This document shows, piece by piece, positions 8,039 to 18,401 of a DNA stretch of 33,672 bases; positions within the stretch are counted from its first letter, which is position 1; each line of letters opens with the position of its first letter. Source of the stretch: Mycolicibacter engbaekii (lineage in GTDB: Bacteria > Actinomycetota > Actinomycetes > Mycobacteriales > Mycobacteriaceae). Both the position numbers and the translations under genes were made by a program. The notes under the pieces were generated by a model. It was not told the DNA's origin. It made no database searches and saw only the letters and a list, made by a program, of their open reading frames with translations. The stretch lies in NCBI RefSeq assembly GCF_002101585.1, contig NZ_LQOT01000070.1, positions 1-33,672 on the forward strand, given 5' to 3'.

Positions 8039-8095
8039 CACGGCGGCCGCCGCCCGCGAGCCGTAGTCGGGAAATCCGGCGCGCCCGGCGTCGGG

Positions 8096-8101
8096 GATAC
8101 T
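8096..8101 (+). promoter_or_regulatory. -10 box, leaderless start of cysQ
   Basis: GATACT differs from the -10 form TATACT only at its first base and lies seven bases before the GTG at 8109. No Shine-Dalgarno sequence is present. Confidence 0.45.
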
Positions 8102-8108
8102 GCCAGAC

Positions 8109-8894
8109 GTGACGCTGACCGACGCGGCGCTGGCCGCCGAACTGGCAGTCGAGGCCGGAAAGCTCTTGTTGGCGGTACGCGACGAGGTCGGGTTCGCCCA
8201 GCCGTGGCACCTCGGCGACACCGGCGACGGCCGGGCCAACCAGCTGATCATCCGCAGGCTGCGCGACGCGCGTCCCACCGACGCGGTGCTCAGCGAGGAA
8301 TCCCCGGACACCCTGGCCCGGCTGCGGGCCGACCGGGTCTGGATCATCGACCCGCTCGACGGGACCCGGGAGTTCACCACCCCGGGCCGAGACGACTGGG
8401 CGGTGCACATCGCGCTGTGGCAGCGCGGGGGAGTCGACGGCTACGGCGCCATCACCGACGCCGCGGTGTCGCTGCCGGCCTACGGCAACCGCAGCAACGT
8501 GGTCTTCCGCTCCGACACCGTCGCCGGCCCGGCCGCGCGAACCCAACCGGACCACCCCATCCGGATCGCCGTCAGCGCCTCCCGGATGCCCGGGCTGGTG
8601 CGGCTCCTGTACGAGGTACTGCCCGTCGAGCCGGTGCTGATGGGCTCGGCGGGCGCCAAAGCGATGGCCGTGGTGCGCGGGGACGTGGACGCCTACCTGC
8701 ACGCCGGCGGGCAGTGGGAGTGGGATTCGGCCGCCCCCGCCGGTGTGGTGCAGGCGGCGGGCCTGCACGCCTCGCGCATCGACGGGTCGCCATTGCGCTA
8801 CAACCGGCCCGACCCCTACCTGCCCGACCTGCTCATGTGCCGCCCCGACGTGGCGCCCATCCTGCTGGATGCCATTCGGCGCACGGTGCTCTAG
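8109..8894 (+). CDS. cysQ: 3'(2'),5'-bisphosphate nucleotidase CysQ
   Basis: A 261-residue member of the lithium-sensitive inositol monophosphatase/PAP phosphatase superfamily. CysQ removes PAP formed in sulfate assimilation and sulfation; the mycobacterial enzyme also acts on fructose 1,6-bisphosphate and inositol 1-phosphate in vitro. The metal sites are Glu63-Glu64 (LSEESPD), Asp81, Asp84, Gly85 and Thr86 (WIIDPLDGTREF), and the late WEWDSAAP Asp. The GTG start is supported by the -10 box seven bases upstream. It stands just before mshC, and both relate to sulfur or thiol metabolism. Confidence 0.93.
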   Translation: MTLTDAALAAELAVEAGKLLLAVRDEVGFAQPWHLGDTGDGRANQLIIRRLRDARPTDAVLSEESPDTLARLRADRVWIIDPLDGTREFTTPGRDDWAVHIALWQRGGVDGYGAITDAAVSLPAYGNRSNVVFRSDTVAGPAARTQPDHPIRIAVSASRMPGLVRLLYEVLPVEPVLMGSAGAKAMAVVRGDVDAYLHAGGQWEWDSAAPAGVVQAAGLHASRIDGSPLRYNRPDPYLPDLLMCRPDVAPILLDAIRRTVL

Positions 8895-8900
8895 GGGCCC

Positions 8901-8989
8901 CACCTCGCCTCCGGCGAGTCTCGCTGAACCGCGGTGCTGATGCGGCGGTTCCAGCTTCACCTCGCCTCCGGCGAGTCTCGCTGAACCGC
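8901..8989. repeat. Two identical 32-bp direct repeats, each with a hairpin
   Basis: The same 32 bases occur at 8901-8932 and 8958-8989, a 57-base period. Each copy contains a perfect inverted repeat CTCGCC-TCC-GGCGAG (for example 8904-8918) followed by TCTCGCTGAACCGC. They fill nearly the whole cysQ-mshC gap. They lack T runs, so they are not typical intrinsic terminators. They look like a small dispersed palindromic repeat family inserted or duplicated here. No further copy was noticed in the window. Confidence 0.85.
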
Positions 8990-8996
8990 CGGGCCT

Positions 8997-9002
8997 TACA
9001 GT
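8997..9002 (+). promoter_or_regulatory. -10 box, leaderless start of mshC
   Basis: TACAGT fits TANNNT and lies exactly seven bases before the ATG at 9010; no Shine-Dalgarno is visible. It sits eight bases after the second copy of the 32-bp repeat. Confidence 0.5.
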
Positions 9003-9009
9003 CGTGGGC

Positions 9010-10245
9010 ATGCAATCGTGGTCCGCGCCGGCCGTTCCAGTCCTGCCCGGGCGCGGCCCCGCGCTGCGCCTCTACGACACCGCCGACCGGCAGGTGCGTC
9101 CGGTGTCGCCGGGCCCGACGGCCGGCATGTACGTCTGCGGCATCACCCCCTACGACGCCACGCACCTCGGTCATGCCGCCACCTACCTGGTGTTCGACCT
9201 CATCCACCGGCTCTGGCTCGACGCCGGTCATGAGGTCAACTACGTGCAGAACGTCACCGACGTCGACGACCCGCTGCTCGAGCGGGCCGAACGCGACGGG
9301 GTGCCGTGGGAGGCGTTGGCCGCCAGCCAGGTGGAGTTGTTCCGCACCGACATGACCGCGTTGCGGGTACTGCCGCCCCGCGACTACGTGGCCGCCACCG
9401 AGGCCATCGCCGAGGTGGTCGAGGTGGTCGAGAAGATGCTGGCCGCCGGAACGGCCTACGCCGTCGACGACGAGTATCCCGACATCTACTTCCGCGCCGA
9501 GGCCACCGAGCAGTTCGGCTACGAATCCGGGTTCGACCGCGCCACCATGCTGGAACTGTTCGCCGAGCGCGGCGGCGACCCGGACCGGGCCGGCAAGGCC
9601 GACCCGCTCGATGCGCTGCTGTGGCGGGCCGTCCGGCCGGGCGAGCCCAGTTGGCCCGCGTCGTTCGGAGCCGGCCGGCCGGGCTGGCATGTGGAGTGCG
9701 CGGCGATCGCGCTCAGCCGCATCGGCTCCGGAATCGACATCCAGGGCGGCGGTTCCGACCTGGTCTTCCCGCACCACGAGTTCTCCGCTGCCCACGCCGA
9801 ATCCCTCACCGGGGAACGCCGTTTCGCCCGGCACTATGTGCACGCCGGGATGATCGGCTGGGAGGGGCACAAGATGTCCAAGAGCCGCGGCAACCTGGTG
9901 CTGGTGTCCAAGCTGCGGGCCCAGGGCGTCGAGCCCGCCGCGATCCGGCTGGGTCTGCTGGCCGAGCACTACCGCAGCGACAGGTCCTGGGACCAGCAGA
10001 CCCTGGCCGCGGCCGAGGCCCGGCTGGAGCGCTGGCGGGCCGCCACCAGCCTGCCCGCCGGTCCGGACGCCCAGGACGTGGTGGGACGGGTCCGCCGCCA
10101 CCTGGCCGACGACCTCAACACCGGCGCCGCGCTGGCCGCGCTGGACGGCTGGACCACCGATGCGCTCGAGTACGGCGGGCATGACGCCGAGGCTCCGCGG
10201 CTGGTGGCCACCGCGGTCGATGCCCTACTGGGAGTATCCCTTTAG
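9010..10245 (+). CDS. mshC: Cysteine:1D-myo-inosityl 2-amino-2-deoxy-alpha-D-glucopyranoside ligase MshC
   Basis: ATP-dependent ligase that joins cysteine to GlcN-inositol in mycothiol biosynthesis; a cytosolic homologue of cysteinyl-tRNA synthetase. The 411 residues match the MshC length, shorter than CysRS because the anticodon-binding region is missing. Cys43 in YVCGITPYD begins the zinc/cysteine site, THLGHA is the HIGH-type ATP motif, WHVECAAIA and HHEFSAAH complete the zinc site, and KMSKS is at 288-292. The N-terminus MQSW...PVPVLPGRGP is characteristic of MshC. The ATG at 9010 is preferred over an in-frame GTG at 9004 because it fits the leaderless promoter spacing. Confidence 0.97.
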   Translation: MQSWSAPAVPVLPGRGPALRLYDTADRQVRPVSPGPTAGMYVCGITPYDATHLGHAATYLVFDLIHRLWLDAGHEVNYVQNVTDVDDPLLERAERDGVPWEALAASQVELFRTDMTALRVLPPRDYVAATEAIAEVVEVVEKMLAAGTAYAVDDEYPDIYFRAEATEQFGYESGFDRATMLELFAERGGDPDRAGKADPLDALLWRAVRPGEPSWPASFGAGRPGWHVECAAIALSRIGSGIDIQGGGSDLVFPHHEFSAAHAESLTGERRFARHYVHAGMIGWEGHKMSKSRGNLVLVSKLRAQGVEPAAIRLGLLAEHYRSDRSWDQQTLAAAEARLERWRAATSLPAGPDAQDVVGRVRRHLADDLNTGAALAALDGWTTDALEYGGHDAEAPRLVATAVDALLGVSL

Positions 10246-10259
10246 GCCCGCTACCGGAG

Positions 10260-10265
10260 TAGGTT
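10260..10265 (+). promoter_or_regulatory. -10 box, leaderless start of SDR gene
   Basis: TAGGTT fits TANNNT and ends six bases before the ATG at 10272, without a Shine-Dalgarno sequence. Confidence 0.45.
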
Positions 10266-10271
10266 GAGCGC

Positions 10272-11147
10272 ATGCCTTCCATTCACTCTCAGGTCGTGTT
10301 CATCACCGGCGGCGCGCACGGTATCGGCGCCGAGGCGGCCCGCCGGCTGCACAACAAGGGCGCCAAACTGGTCCTGACCGATCTGGACAAAGACGCGCTG
10401 GACTCCTTCGCCGCCCAGCTCGGCGGGGACCGGGTGCTGACCGTCGTCGCCGACGTACGTGACCTCGACGCCATGCAGTCCGCGGCCGCCCAGGCCGTCG
10501 AGCGGTTCGGCCGGATCGACGCGGTGGTGGCCAACGCCGGCATCGCCAGCTACGGGTCGGTGCTCGGCGTCGACCCCGCGGCCTTCCGCAGGGTCATCGA
10601 CGTCAACCTGGTGGGGGTGTTCAACACCATCCGGGCCACCCTGCCGGCGGTGATCGACCGCCGGGGGTACGTGCTGGTGGTGTCGTCCCTGGCGGCGTTC
10701 ACCGCCGCGCCGGGAATGCTGCCCTACGACGCGTCCAAGGCCGGGGTGGAGCATCTGGCCAACGCGTTGCGCCTCGAGGTCGAGCGCCTCGGGGTGACGG
10801 TCGGATCTGCCCACATGTCCTGGATCGACACCGCCCTGGTCCGCGACACCAAGAAGGACCTGCCGACCGCGGCCGAGATGCTGCCCAAGCTGCCCTGGCC
10901 GCTGAACAAGACCACGTCGGTGGACCAGTGCGCCGAGGCGTTCGTCGACGGCATCGAGCACCGCCGCGTCCGGGTGTACTGCCCGCGCTGGGTGGGGCTG
11001 TTCCGCTGGCTCAAGCCGCTGCTGTCCAGCCCGATCGGTGAGCGGCCGATCGCCAAGACCTCCGGCGACCTGATGGCCCGGATGGACGCCGAGGTGGCCG
11101 CCCTGGGCCGCTCCACCAGCGCCTATAACGAGGGCATCGACCGGTAG
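10272..11147 (+). CDS. SDR family oxidoreductase (Rv2129c-like)
   Basis: A 291-residue classical short-chain dehydrogenase/reductase. ITGGAHGIG near residue 12 is the nucleotide-binding glycine motif, VANAG the NAG motif, VVSSLAAF carries the catalytic Ser, and YDASK gives Tyr152 and Lys156. Asp in VLTDLDKD after strand 2 suggests a preference for NAD(H), though this is only an inference. A C-terminal extension with WVGLFRWLKPLL is amphipathic and may contact membrane or lipid substrate. The substrate is unknown. It follows mshC with its own predicted leaderless promoter and ends two bases before the stop of the convergent PAC2-family gene. Confidence 0.92.
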   Translation: MPSIHSQVVFITGGAHGIGAEAARRLHNKGAKLVLTDLDKDALDSFAAQLGGDRVLTVVADVRDLDAMQSAAAQAVERFGRIDAVVANAGIASYGSVLGVDPAAFRRVIDVNLVGVFNTIRATLPAVIDRRGYVLVVSSLAAFTAAPGMLPYDASKAGVEHLANALRLEVERLGVTVGSAHMSWIDTALVRDTKKDLPTAAEMLPKLPWPLNKTTSVDQCAEAFVDGIEHRRVRVYCPRWVGLFRWLKPLLSSPIGERPIAKTSGDLMARMDAEVAALGRSTSAYNEGIDR

Positions 11148-11149
11148 GC

Positions 11150-12016
11150 TCAGCGCCTCCGGCGCCGCAGATACTTCTCGAACTCGGCGGCCAGCGCGTC
11201 CCCGTCGACCTTGCTCAGCGCCTCGGTCATGTCGACCTCGGCGTCGCCGCGCTCTTCCAGCGCGGTCACATAGTCGGCGATCTCGTCGTCCTCGCTGGCC
11301 ATCTCGCTGACCGCCCGTTCCCACTCCTCGGCCTGCGCCGGCAGGTCGCCCAGCGGAACCTCCACGTCCAGGGCGTCCTCCACCCGTTGCAGCAGGGCGA
11401 CGGTGGCTTTGGGGTTGGGCGGCTGGGAGACGTAGTGCGGTACCGCCGCCCAGAAGGTGACCGCGGGAATCCCGGCGGCCACGCAGGCGTCCTGGAACAC
11501 CCCGGTGATGCCGGTCGGCCCCTCGTAGCGGGTCTCGGTCAGCCCGAACCGGGCGGCCGACTCCGCCGAATACGCCGCGCCGGACACCGGCACCGGGCGG
11601 GTGTGCGGGGTGTCGGCCAGCAAGGCCCCCAGGATCACCACGGTGTCCACGTCGAGCTGGTCGATGATCCCGAGCAGCTCCGCGCAGAACGACCGCCAGC
11701 GCATGTTGGGTTCGACGCCGTGCATCAGCACGATGTCGCGGTCGCTGCCCGGCGGCCGGCAGTGCGAGATGCGCATCGAGGGCCACACCAGCTCGCGGGT
11801 GACGCCGTCGAGCTGGCGGATCACCGGCCGATTCACCTGGTAGTCGTAGTAGTCCTCGTCGTCGATCTCGACGATCAGCCGCGCGCCCCAGATCTCCTGG
11901 AGATGCTGCACGGCGTCGCTGGCGGCGTCGCCGGCGTCATTCCAGCCCTCGAACGCCGCCACCACGATGGTGTCGTGCAGTTCGGGGAGAACGGTGCCGT
12001 CGTCCGGTCGGGTCAC
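11150..12016 (-). CDS. PAC2 family protein (Rv2125-like)
   Basis: A 288-residue protein of the PAC2 (proteasome assembly chaperone 2-like) ATP-grasp-adjacent family common in actinobacteria. It begins LHDTIVVAAFEGWNDAGDAAS, contains VVILGALLADTPHTRPVPVSG and GITGVFQDACVAAGIPAVTFWAAVPHYV, and ends in an acidic then strongly basic tail (EKYLRRRRR). The bacterial function is not established. Its name comes from the eukaryotic chaperone, and proximity to the Pup-proteasome genes about 10 kb away is suggestive only. The GTG start at 12016 is supported by a leaderless -10 box six bases upstream. It is divergent from metH. Confidence 0.9.
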   Translation of the reverse strand: MTRPDDGTVLPELHDTIVVAAFEGWNDAGDAASDAVQHLQEIWGARLIVEIDDEDYYDYQVNRPVIRQLDGVTRELVWPSMRISHCRPPGSDRDIVLMHGVEPNMRWRSFCAELLGIIDQLDVDTVVILGALLADTPHTRPVPVSGAAYSAESAARFGLTETRYEGPTGITGVFQDACVAAGIPAVTFWAAVPHYVSQPPNPKATVALLQRVEDALDVEVPLGDLPAQAEEWERAVSEMASEDDEIADYVTALEERGDAEVDMTEALSKVDGDALAAEFEKYLRRRRR

Positions 12017-12022
12017 GGATTC

Positions 12023-12028
12023 AGCCTA
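12023..12028 (-). promoter_or_regulatory. -10 box, leaderless start of PAC2-family gene
   Basis: On the minus strand TAGGCT lies six bases upstream of the GTG at 12016; no Shine-Dalgarno is present. Confidence 0.45.
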
Positions 12029-12091
12029 CGACGCGCGCTTGGCACAAGGCTTGTAGTCCTACCGGCCGCGTCGGCGCCTTCGTCGGACCCT

Positions 12092-12122
12092 TTGTCCCCG
12101 CGCCCGGATGACGACGTAGACT
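12092..12122 (+). promoter_or_regulatory. Promoter of the metH leader
   Basis: TTGTCC (12092-12097) and TAGACT (12117-12122) are separated by 19 bases and form a plausible housekeeping sigma-factor promoter. Counting seven bases after the -10 box puts the predicted start at G12130, which is also the first base of the riboswitch P1 helix. Confidence 0.5.
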
Positions 12123-12129
12123 TTTCACC

Positions 12130-12199
12130 GTCGAGAGGCGTTGCAACGGTTCGCCGGTCCTGCCGGCAGCCGCCACGCTCGGCAGAGTTAAGGACGCCT
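12130..12199 (+). promoter_or_regulatory. SAH riboswitch (predicted) in metH leader
   Basis: The fold matches the S-adenosylhomocysteine riboswitch. P1 pairs GTCGAG (12130-12135) with CTCGGC (12178-12183). A pseudoknot pairs AGGCGTT (12136-12142) with GACGCCT (12193-12199). The conserved GCAA-type core follows directly as GTTGCAAC, and GCCACGCTCGG resembles the consensus GCCAGGCUCGG before the P1 3' strand. An internal hairpin GCCGG/CCGGC spans 12153-12167. Differences from the well-studied Ralstonia aptamer exist near the ligand site, so binding must be tested. The gene downstream, metH, is a standard target: it regenerates methionine from homocysteine released from SAH. I considered and rejected a cobalamin riboswitch. 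Confidence 0.75.
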
Positions 12200-12214
12200 T
12201 CCGCCATGGAAGGG
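12197..12214 (+). promoter_or_regulatory. metH ribosome binding site with anti-Shine-Dalgarno hairpin
   Basis: GGAAGGG (12208-12214) lies six bases before the GTG at 12221 and is the likely ribosome binding site. CCTTCC (12197-12202) can pair perfectly with GGAAGG (12208-12213) across a five-base loop and hide it. The first three bases of that anti-SD strand are also the end of the pseudoknot 3' strand (12193-12199), so the two folds exclude each other. Ligand-stabilised pseudoknot would free the site, giving a translational ON switch. Confidence 0.65.
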
Positions 12215-12220
12215 AACCGC

Positions 12221-15946
<3,726 letters not shown>

Positions 15947-15977
15947 GCCCTACCGGGCCGGGGGACACGATTCTGCT

Positions 15978-16688
15978 ATGACTGTGCTGCGCGCGGTGCT
16001 CTGCGACATGGACGGCACCCTTGTCGACTCCGAAAAGCTGTGGGATGTCGCCATGGAAGCGCTCTATGACCGCCTCGGCGGGGTCCTGACGCCCGAGGTC
16101 CGGGCGGCGACGGTCGGGGGCTGCGCCGAGAACACCATGCGGATCGTCTACGACGACCTCGGCCTTCCGCGTGACCCGGCAGCCATGGCGGCATCGGCGC
16201 GCTGGCTGCACGACTACACCGGAGAGCTGTTCGACGCGGGCCTGCCCTGGTGCGACGGCGCACAGGACCTGCTCGAGGCGCTGGCCGCCGCGGCGATGCC
16301 GACGGCGCTGGTGACCAACACTCCGCGCATGCTGGCCGAGCGGGCGCTGGGCAGCATCGGCCGGCACTATTTCTCGGCCGTGGTCTGCGGCGACGAGGTG
16401 CCGGCGGGCAAGCCGGCGCCGGATCCCTACCTGCGTGCCGCGCAGCTGCTGGAGCTGGACCCGCGCTGGTGTCTGGCCGTGGAGGACTCGCCGACGGGGG
16501 CCGCCGCGGCCGAGGCGGCGGGTTGCCCGGTGCTGGTGGTGCCCAATGCGCTCCCGGTGCCGGGCGGCGCCCGGCGCCACCAGGTGACGTCGCTGCGTGG
16601 GCTCGGGCTGGCAGACCTGCACCAGATCTGCGTCCGGCTGGGCGACTCGCAACCGGCCTCCGCCGGAAACCCACGTGAGCACTCCTGA
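15978..16688 (+). CDS. HAD family hydrolase (beta-phosphoglucomutase-like phosphatase)
   Basis: A 236-residue HAD subfamily IA enzyme with a helical cap. Motif I CDMDGTLVDSE carries the nucleophile Asp10 and acid/base Asp12, motif II is LVTNTP, motif III the Lys in AGKPAPDPYL, and motif IV VEDSPTG. Members act as small phosphatases or phosphomutases, and the substrate cannot be named. It starts 31 bases after metH without a clear Shine-Dalgarno at good distance, and hisE starts six bases after its stop. This suggests a role near histidine synthesis, but a dedicated histidinol-phosphatase function is only a possibility. Confidence 0.9.
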   Translation: MTVLRAVLCDMDGTLVDSEKLWDVAMEALYDRLGGVLTPEVRAATVGGCAENTMRIVYDDLGLPRDPAAMAASARWLHDYTGELFDAGLPWCDGAQDLLEALAAAAMPTALVTNTPRMLAERALGSIGRHYFSAVVCGDEVPAGKPAPDPYLRAAQLLELDPRWCLAVEDSPTGAAAAEAAGCPVLVVPNALPVPGGARRHQVTSLRGLGLADLHQICVRLGDSQPASAGNPREHS

Positions 16689-16694
16689 GGTCGC

Positions 16695-16976
16695 ATGAAA
16701 CAATCGCTGCTCGTGAAGACCTTCGAGGAGCTGTTCGCCGAGCTCGGTGAGCGCGCCGCCACCCGCCCGGCCGGCAGTGCCACCGTGGCGGCCCTGGACG
16801 CCGGGGTGCACACCGTCGGCAAGAAGATCCTGGAGGAGGCCGGCGAGGTGTGGCTGGCCGCCGAGCACGAGTCCGACGACGCGCTGGCCGGTGAGATCAG
16901 TCAGCTGCTGTATTGGACCCAGGTGCTGATGATCTCGCGCGGGCTGACGCTGTCCGACGTGTACAGAAAGCTGTGA
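16695..16976 (+). CDS. hisE: Phosphoribosyl-ATP pyrophosphohydrolase
   Basis: Second enzyme of histidine biosynthesis, hydrolysing phosphoribosyl-ATP to phosphoribosyl-AMP and pyrophosphate. The 93 residues equal the mycobacterial HisE length. The all-alpha MazG-like metal site is visible in KKILEEAGEVWLAAEHESDD, and the C-terminus is LLYWTQVLMISRGLTLSDVYRKL. GAGG at 16687-16690 lies four bases before the ATG. It stands directly before hisG, so the first two steps of the pathway are co-expressed. Confidence 0.97.
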   Translation: MKQSLLVKTFEELFAELGERAATRPAGSATVAALDAGVHTVGKKILEEAGEVWLAAEHESDDALAGEISQLLYWTQVLMISRGLTLSDVYRKL

Positions 16977-16978
16977 GC

Positions 16979-17839
16979 ATGTTGCGTGTCGCGGTGCCCA
17001 ACAAGGGCGCGCTCAGTGAAGCTGCCGCGGAAATGCTGTCGGAGGCCGGCTACCGCAGCCGCACCGACGCCAAAGACCTGACGGTCCTCGATCCGGTCAA
17101 CAAGGTCGAGTTCTTCTTCCTGCGGCCCAAGGACATCGCGATCTACGTCGGCTCCGGGGAACTCGACTTCGGGATCACCGGCCGCGACCTGGCGGCCGAA
17201 TCGGGGGCCCCGGTGGCCGAACGGCTGGCGCTGGGTTTCGGATCCTCACGGTTCCGCTACGCCGCCCCGGCCGGGCGCGACTGGGTCGCCGCGGACCTGG
17301 CCGGCAAGCGCATCGCCACCGCCTATCCGAACCTGGTCCGCCGGGACCTGGCCGCCAAGGGCATCGAGGCCACCGTCATCCGCCTCGACGGGGCGGTGGA
17401 GATCTCGATCCAGCTGGGGGTGGCCGACGCGATCGCCGACGTGGTCGGCTCCGGGCGCACGCTGCGCCAGCACGGCCTGGTGGCCTTCGGTGAGTCGCTG
17501 TGCGACTCCGAGGCGGTGCTCATCGAGGGCGCCGAGCCCAACGGCCGCAGCTCCGAAACCGCCGCCGCCCGCGACCAGCTGGCCGCCCGGGTGCAGGGTG
17601 TGGTGTTCGGCCAGCAGTATCTGATGCTCGACTACGACTGCCCGCGTGTGGTGCTCGACCAGGCCACGGCGATCACCCCCGGGCTGGAGTCGCCCACGAT
17701 CGCCCCACTCGCCGACCCGGACTGGGCGGCGGTGCGCGCGCTGGTGCCCCGCCGCGAGGTCAACGCGATCATGGACGAGTTGGCCGCCATCGGAGCCAAA
17801 GCCATCCTGGCCTCGGATATTCGGTTCTGCCGATTTTGA
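16979..17839 (+). CDS. hisG: ATP phosphoribosyltransferase (long form)
   Basis: Catalyses the first committed step of histidine synthesis, joining ATP and PRPP. The 286 residues make it the long, hexameric HisG with a C-terminal ACT-like regulatory domain (about 210-286) that binds histidine for feedback inhibition; no HisZ partner is needed. The N-terminus MLRVAVPNKGALSEAA and the PRPP loop ADVVGSGRTL (Gly157-Leu162) are typical. The ATG at 16979 lies two bases after the hisE stop. An in-frame GTG at 16973 overlaps hisE but the MLRVAVPNKG start is the conserved one. Confidence 0.97.
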   Translation: MLRVAVPNKGALSEAAAEMLSEAGYRSRTDAKDLTVLDPVNKVEFFFLRPKDIAIYVGSGELDFGITGRDLAAESGAPVAERLALGFGSSRFRYAAPAGRDWVAADLAGKRIATAYPNLVRRDLAAKGIEATVIRLDGAVEISIQLGVADAIADVVGSGRTLRQHGLVAFGESLCDSEAVLIEGAEPNGRSSETAAARDQLAARVQGVVFGQQYLMLDYDCPRVVLDQATAITPGLESPTIAPLADPDWAAVRALVPRREVNAIMDELAAIGAKAILASDIRFCRF

Positions 17840-17910
17840 ATCACTCCCGGTAGCCGGGGCTTCGCCGTGTTAGCGTCCGGTGGTCGGCTCGACTGGCCCG
17901 GGAGGTTGTG

Positions 17911-18393
17911 GTGACGCATTTCATCGTGCTGGTGCTCGCGCTGTTCATCGGTGCCGTCGCCGGGCTGCGGGCGTTCACCGCGCCGGCCGTCATGGCCTGG
18001 GCGGCCGTGCTGCACTGGATCAACTTGAACGGGACGTGGGCCGAGTGGCTGACACATCCGGTGACCGTCACCATCCTGACGCTGCTGGCGATCGGTGAAC
18101 TCATCACCGATCAGCTGCCCCGCACGCCGGCGCGCACCGTGCCCGTGCAGTTCGGCGCGCGGCTCGTGCTGGGTGGGTTCGCCGGCGCGGTGCTCGGCAC
18201 GGCCTGGAACTACACCTGGACGGCACTCGGTGCGGGCATCATCGGGGCGGTGATCGGCACCCTGGTCGGCTTCAACATGCGCCAGCGCCTGGTTGCCGCC
18301 AACGGCGGCCGCGATCGGCCGATCGCATTTGCGGAGGACGCCATCGCGGTGCTGGGCGGTTTCGCGATCGCCGCCCTGACCGCGGTGGTCTGA
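17911..18393 (+). CDS. DUF4126 family membrane protein (Rv2120c-like)
   Basis: A 160-residue integral membrane protein with about four or five hydrophobic segments: near residues 1-20, 25-40, 50-65, 85-120 and 140-160. The Gly-rich helices (LGAGIIGAVIGTLVGF) suggest tight packing. The function is unknown. GTG at 17911 is preferred because GGAGG (17901-17905) is five bases upstream; a GTG three bases earlier leaves only two. It follows hisG by about 70 bases and converges on the thioesterase gene eight bases away. Confidence 0.85.
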   Translation: MTHFIVLVLALFIGAVAGLRAFTAPAVMAWAAVLHWINLNGTWAEWLTHPVTVTILTLLAIGELITDQLPRTPARTVPVQFGARLVLGGFAGAVLGTAWNYTWTALGAGIIGAVIGTLVGFNMRQRLVAANGGRDRPIAFAEDAIAVLGGFAIAALTAVV

Positions 18394-18401
18394 GCAGCCC
18401 G

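Noticed and set aside
9413..9433. Short tandem GAGGTGGTC repeat inside mshC
   Set aside because: It encodes a normal EVVEVVEK helix in the conserved protein and is explained by codon choice.
11387..12205. Long N-terminal extension of the metH frame
   Set aside because: The frame stays open through the PAC2 gene and the riboswitch region only because of high GC content; family length and the ribosome binding site fix the start at 12221.
12030..12220. Cobalamin riboswitch upstream of metH
   Set aside because: The region is too short and no B12-box-like element was found; the short pseudoknot fits the SAH class better.
15950..15977. Leaderless promoter for the HAD phosphatase gene
   Set aside because: No TANNNT box ends 6-8 bases before the ATG at 15978; co-transcription with metH is simpler.
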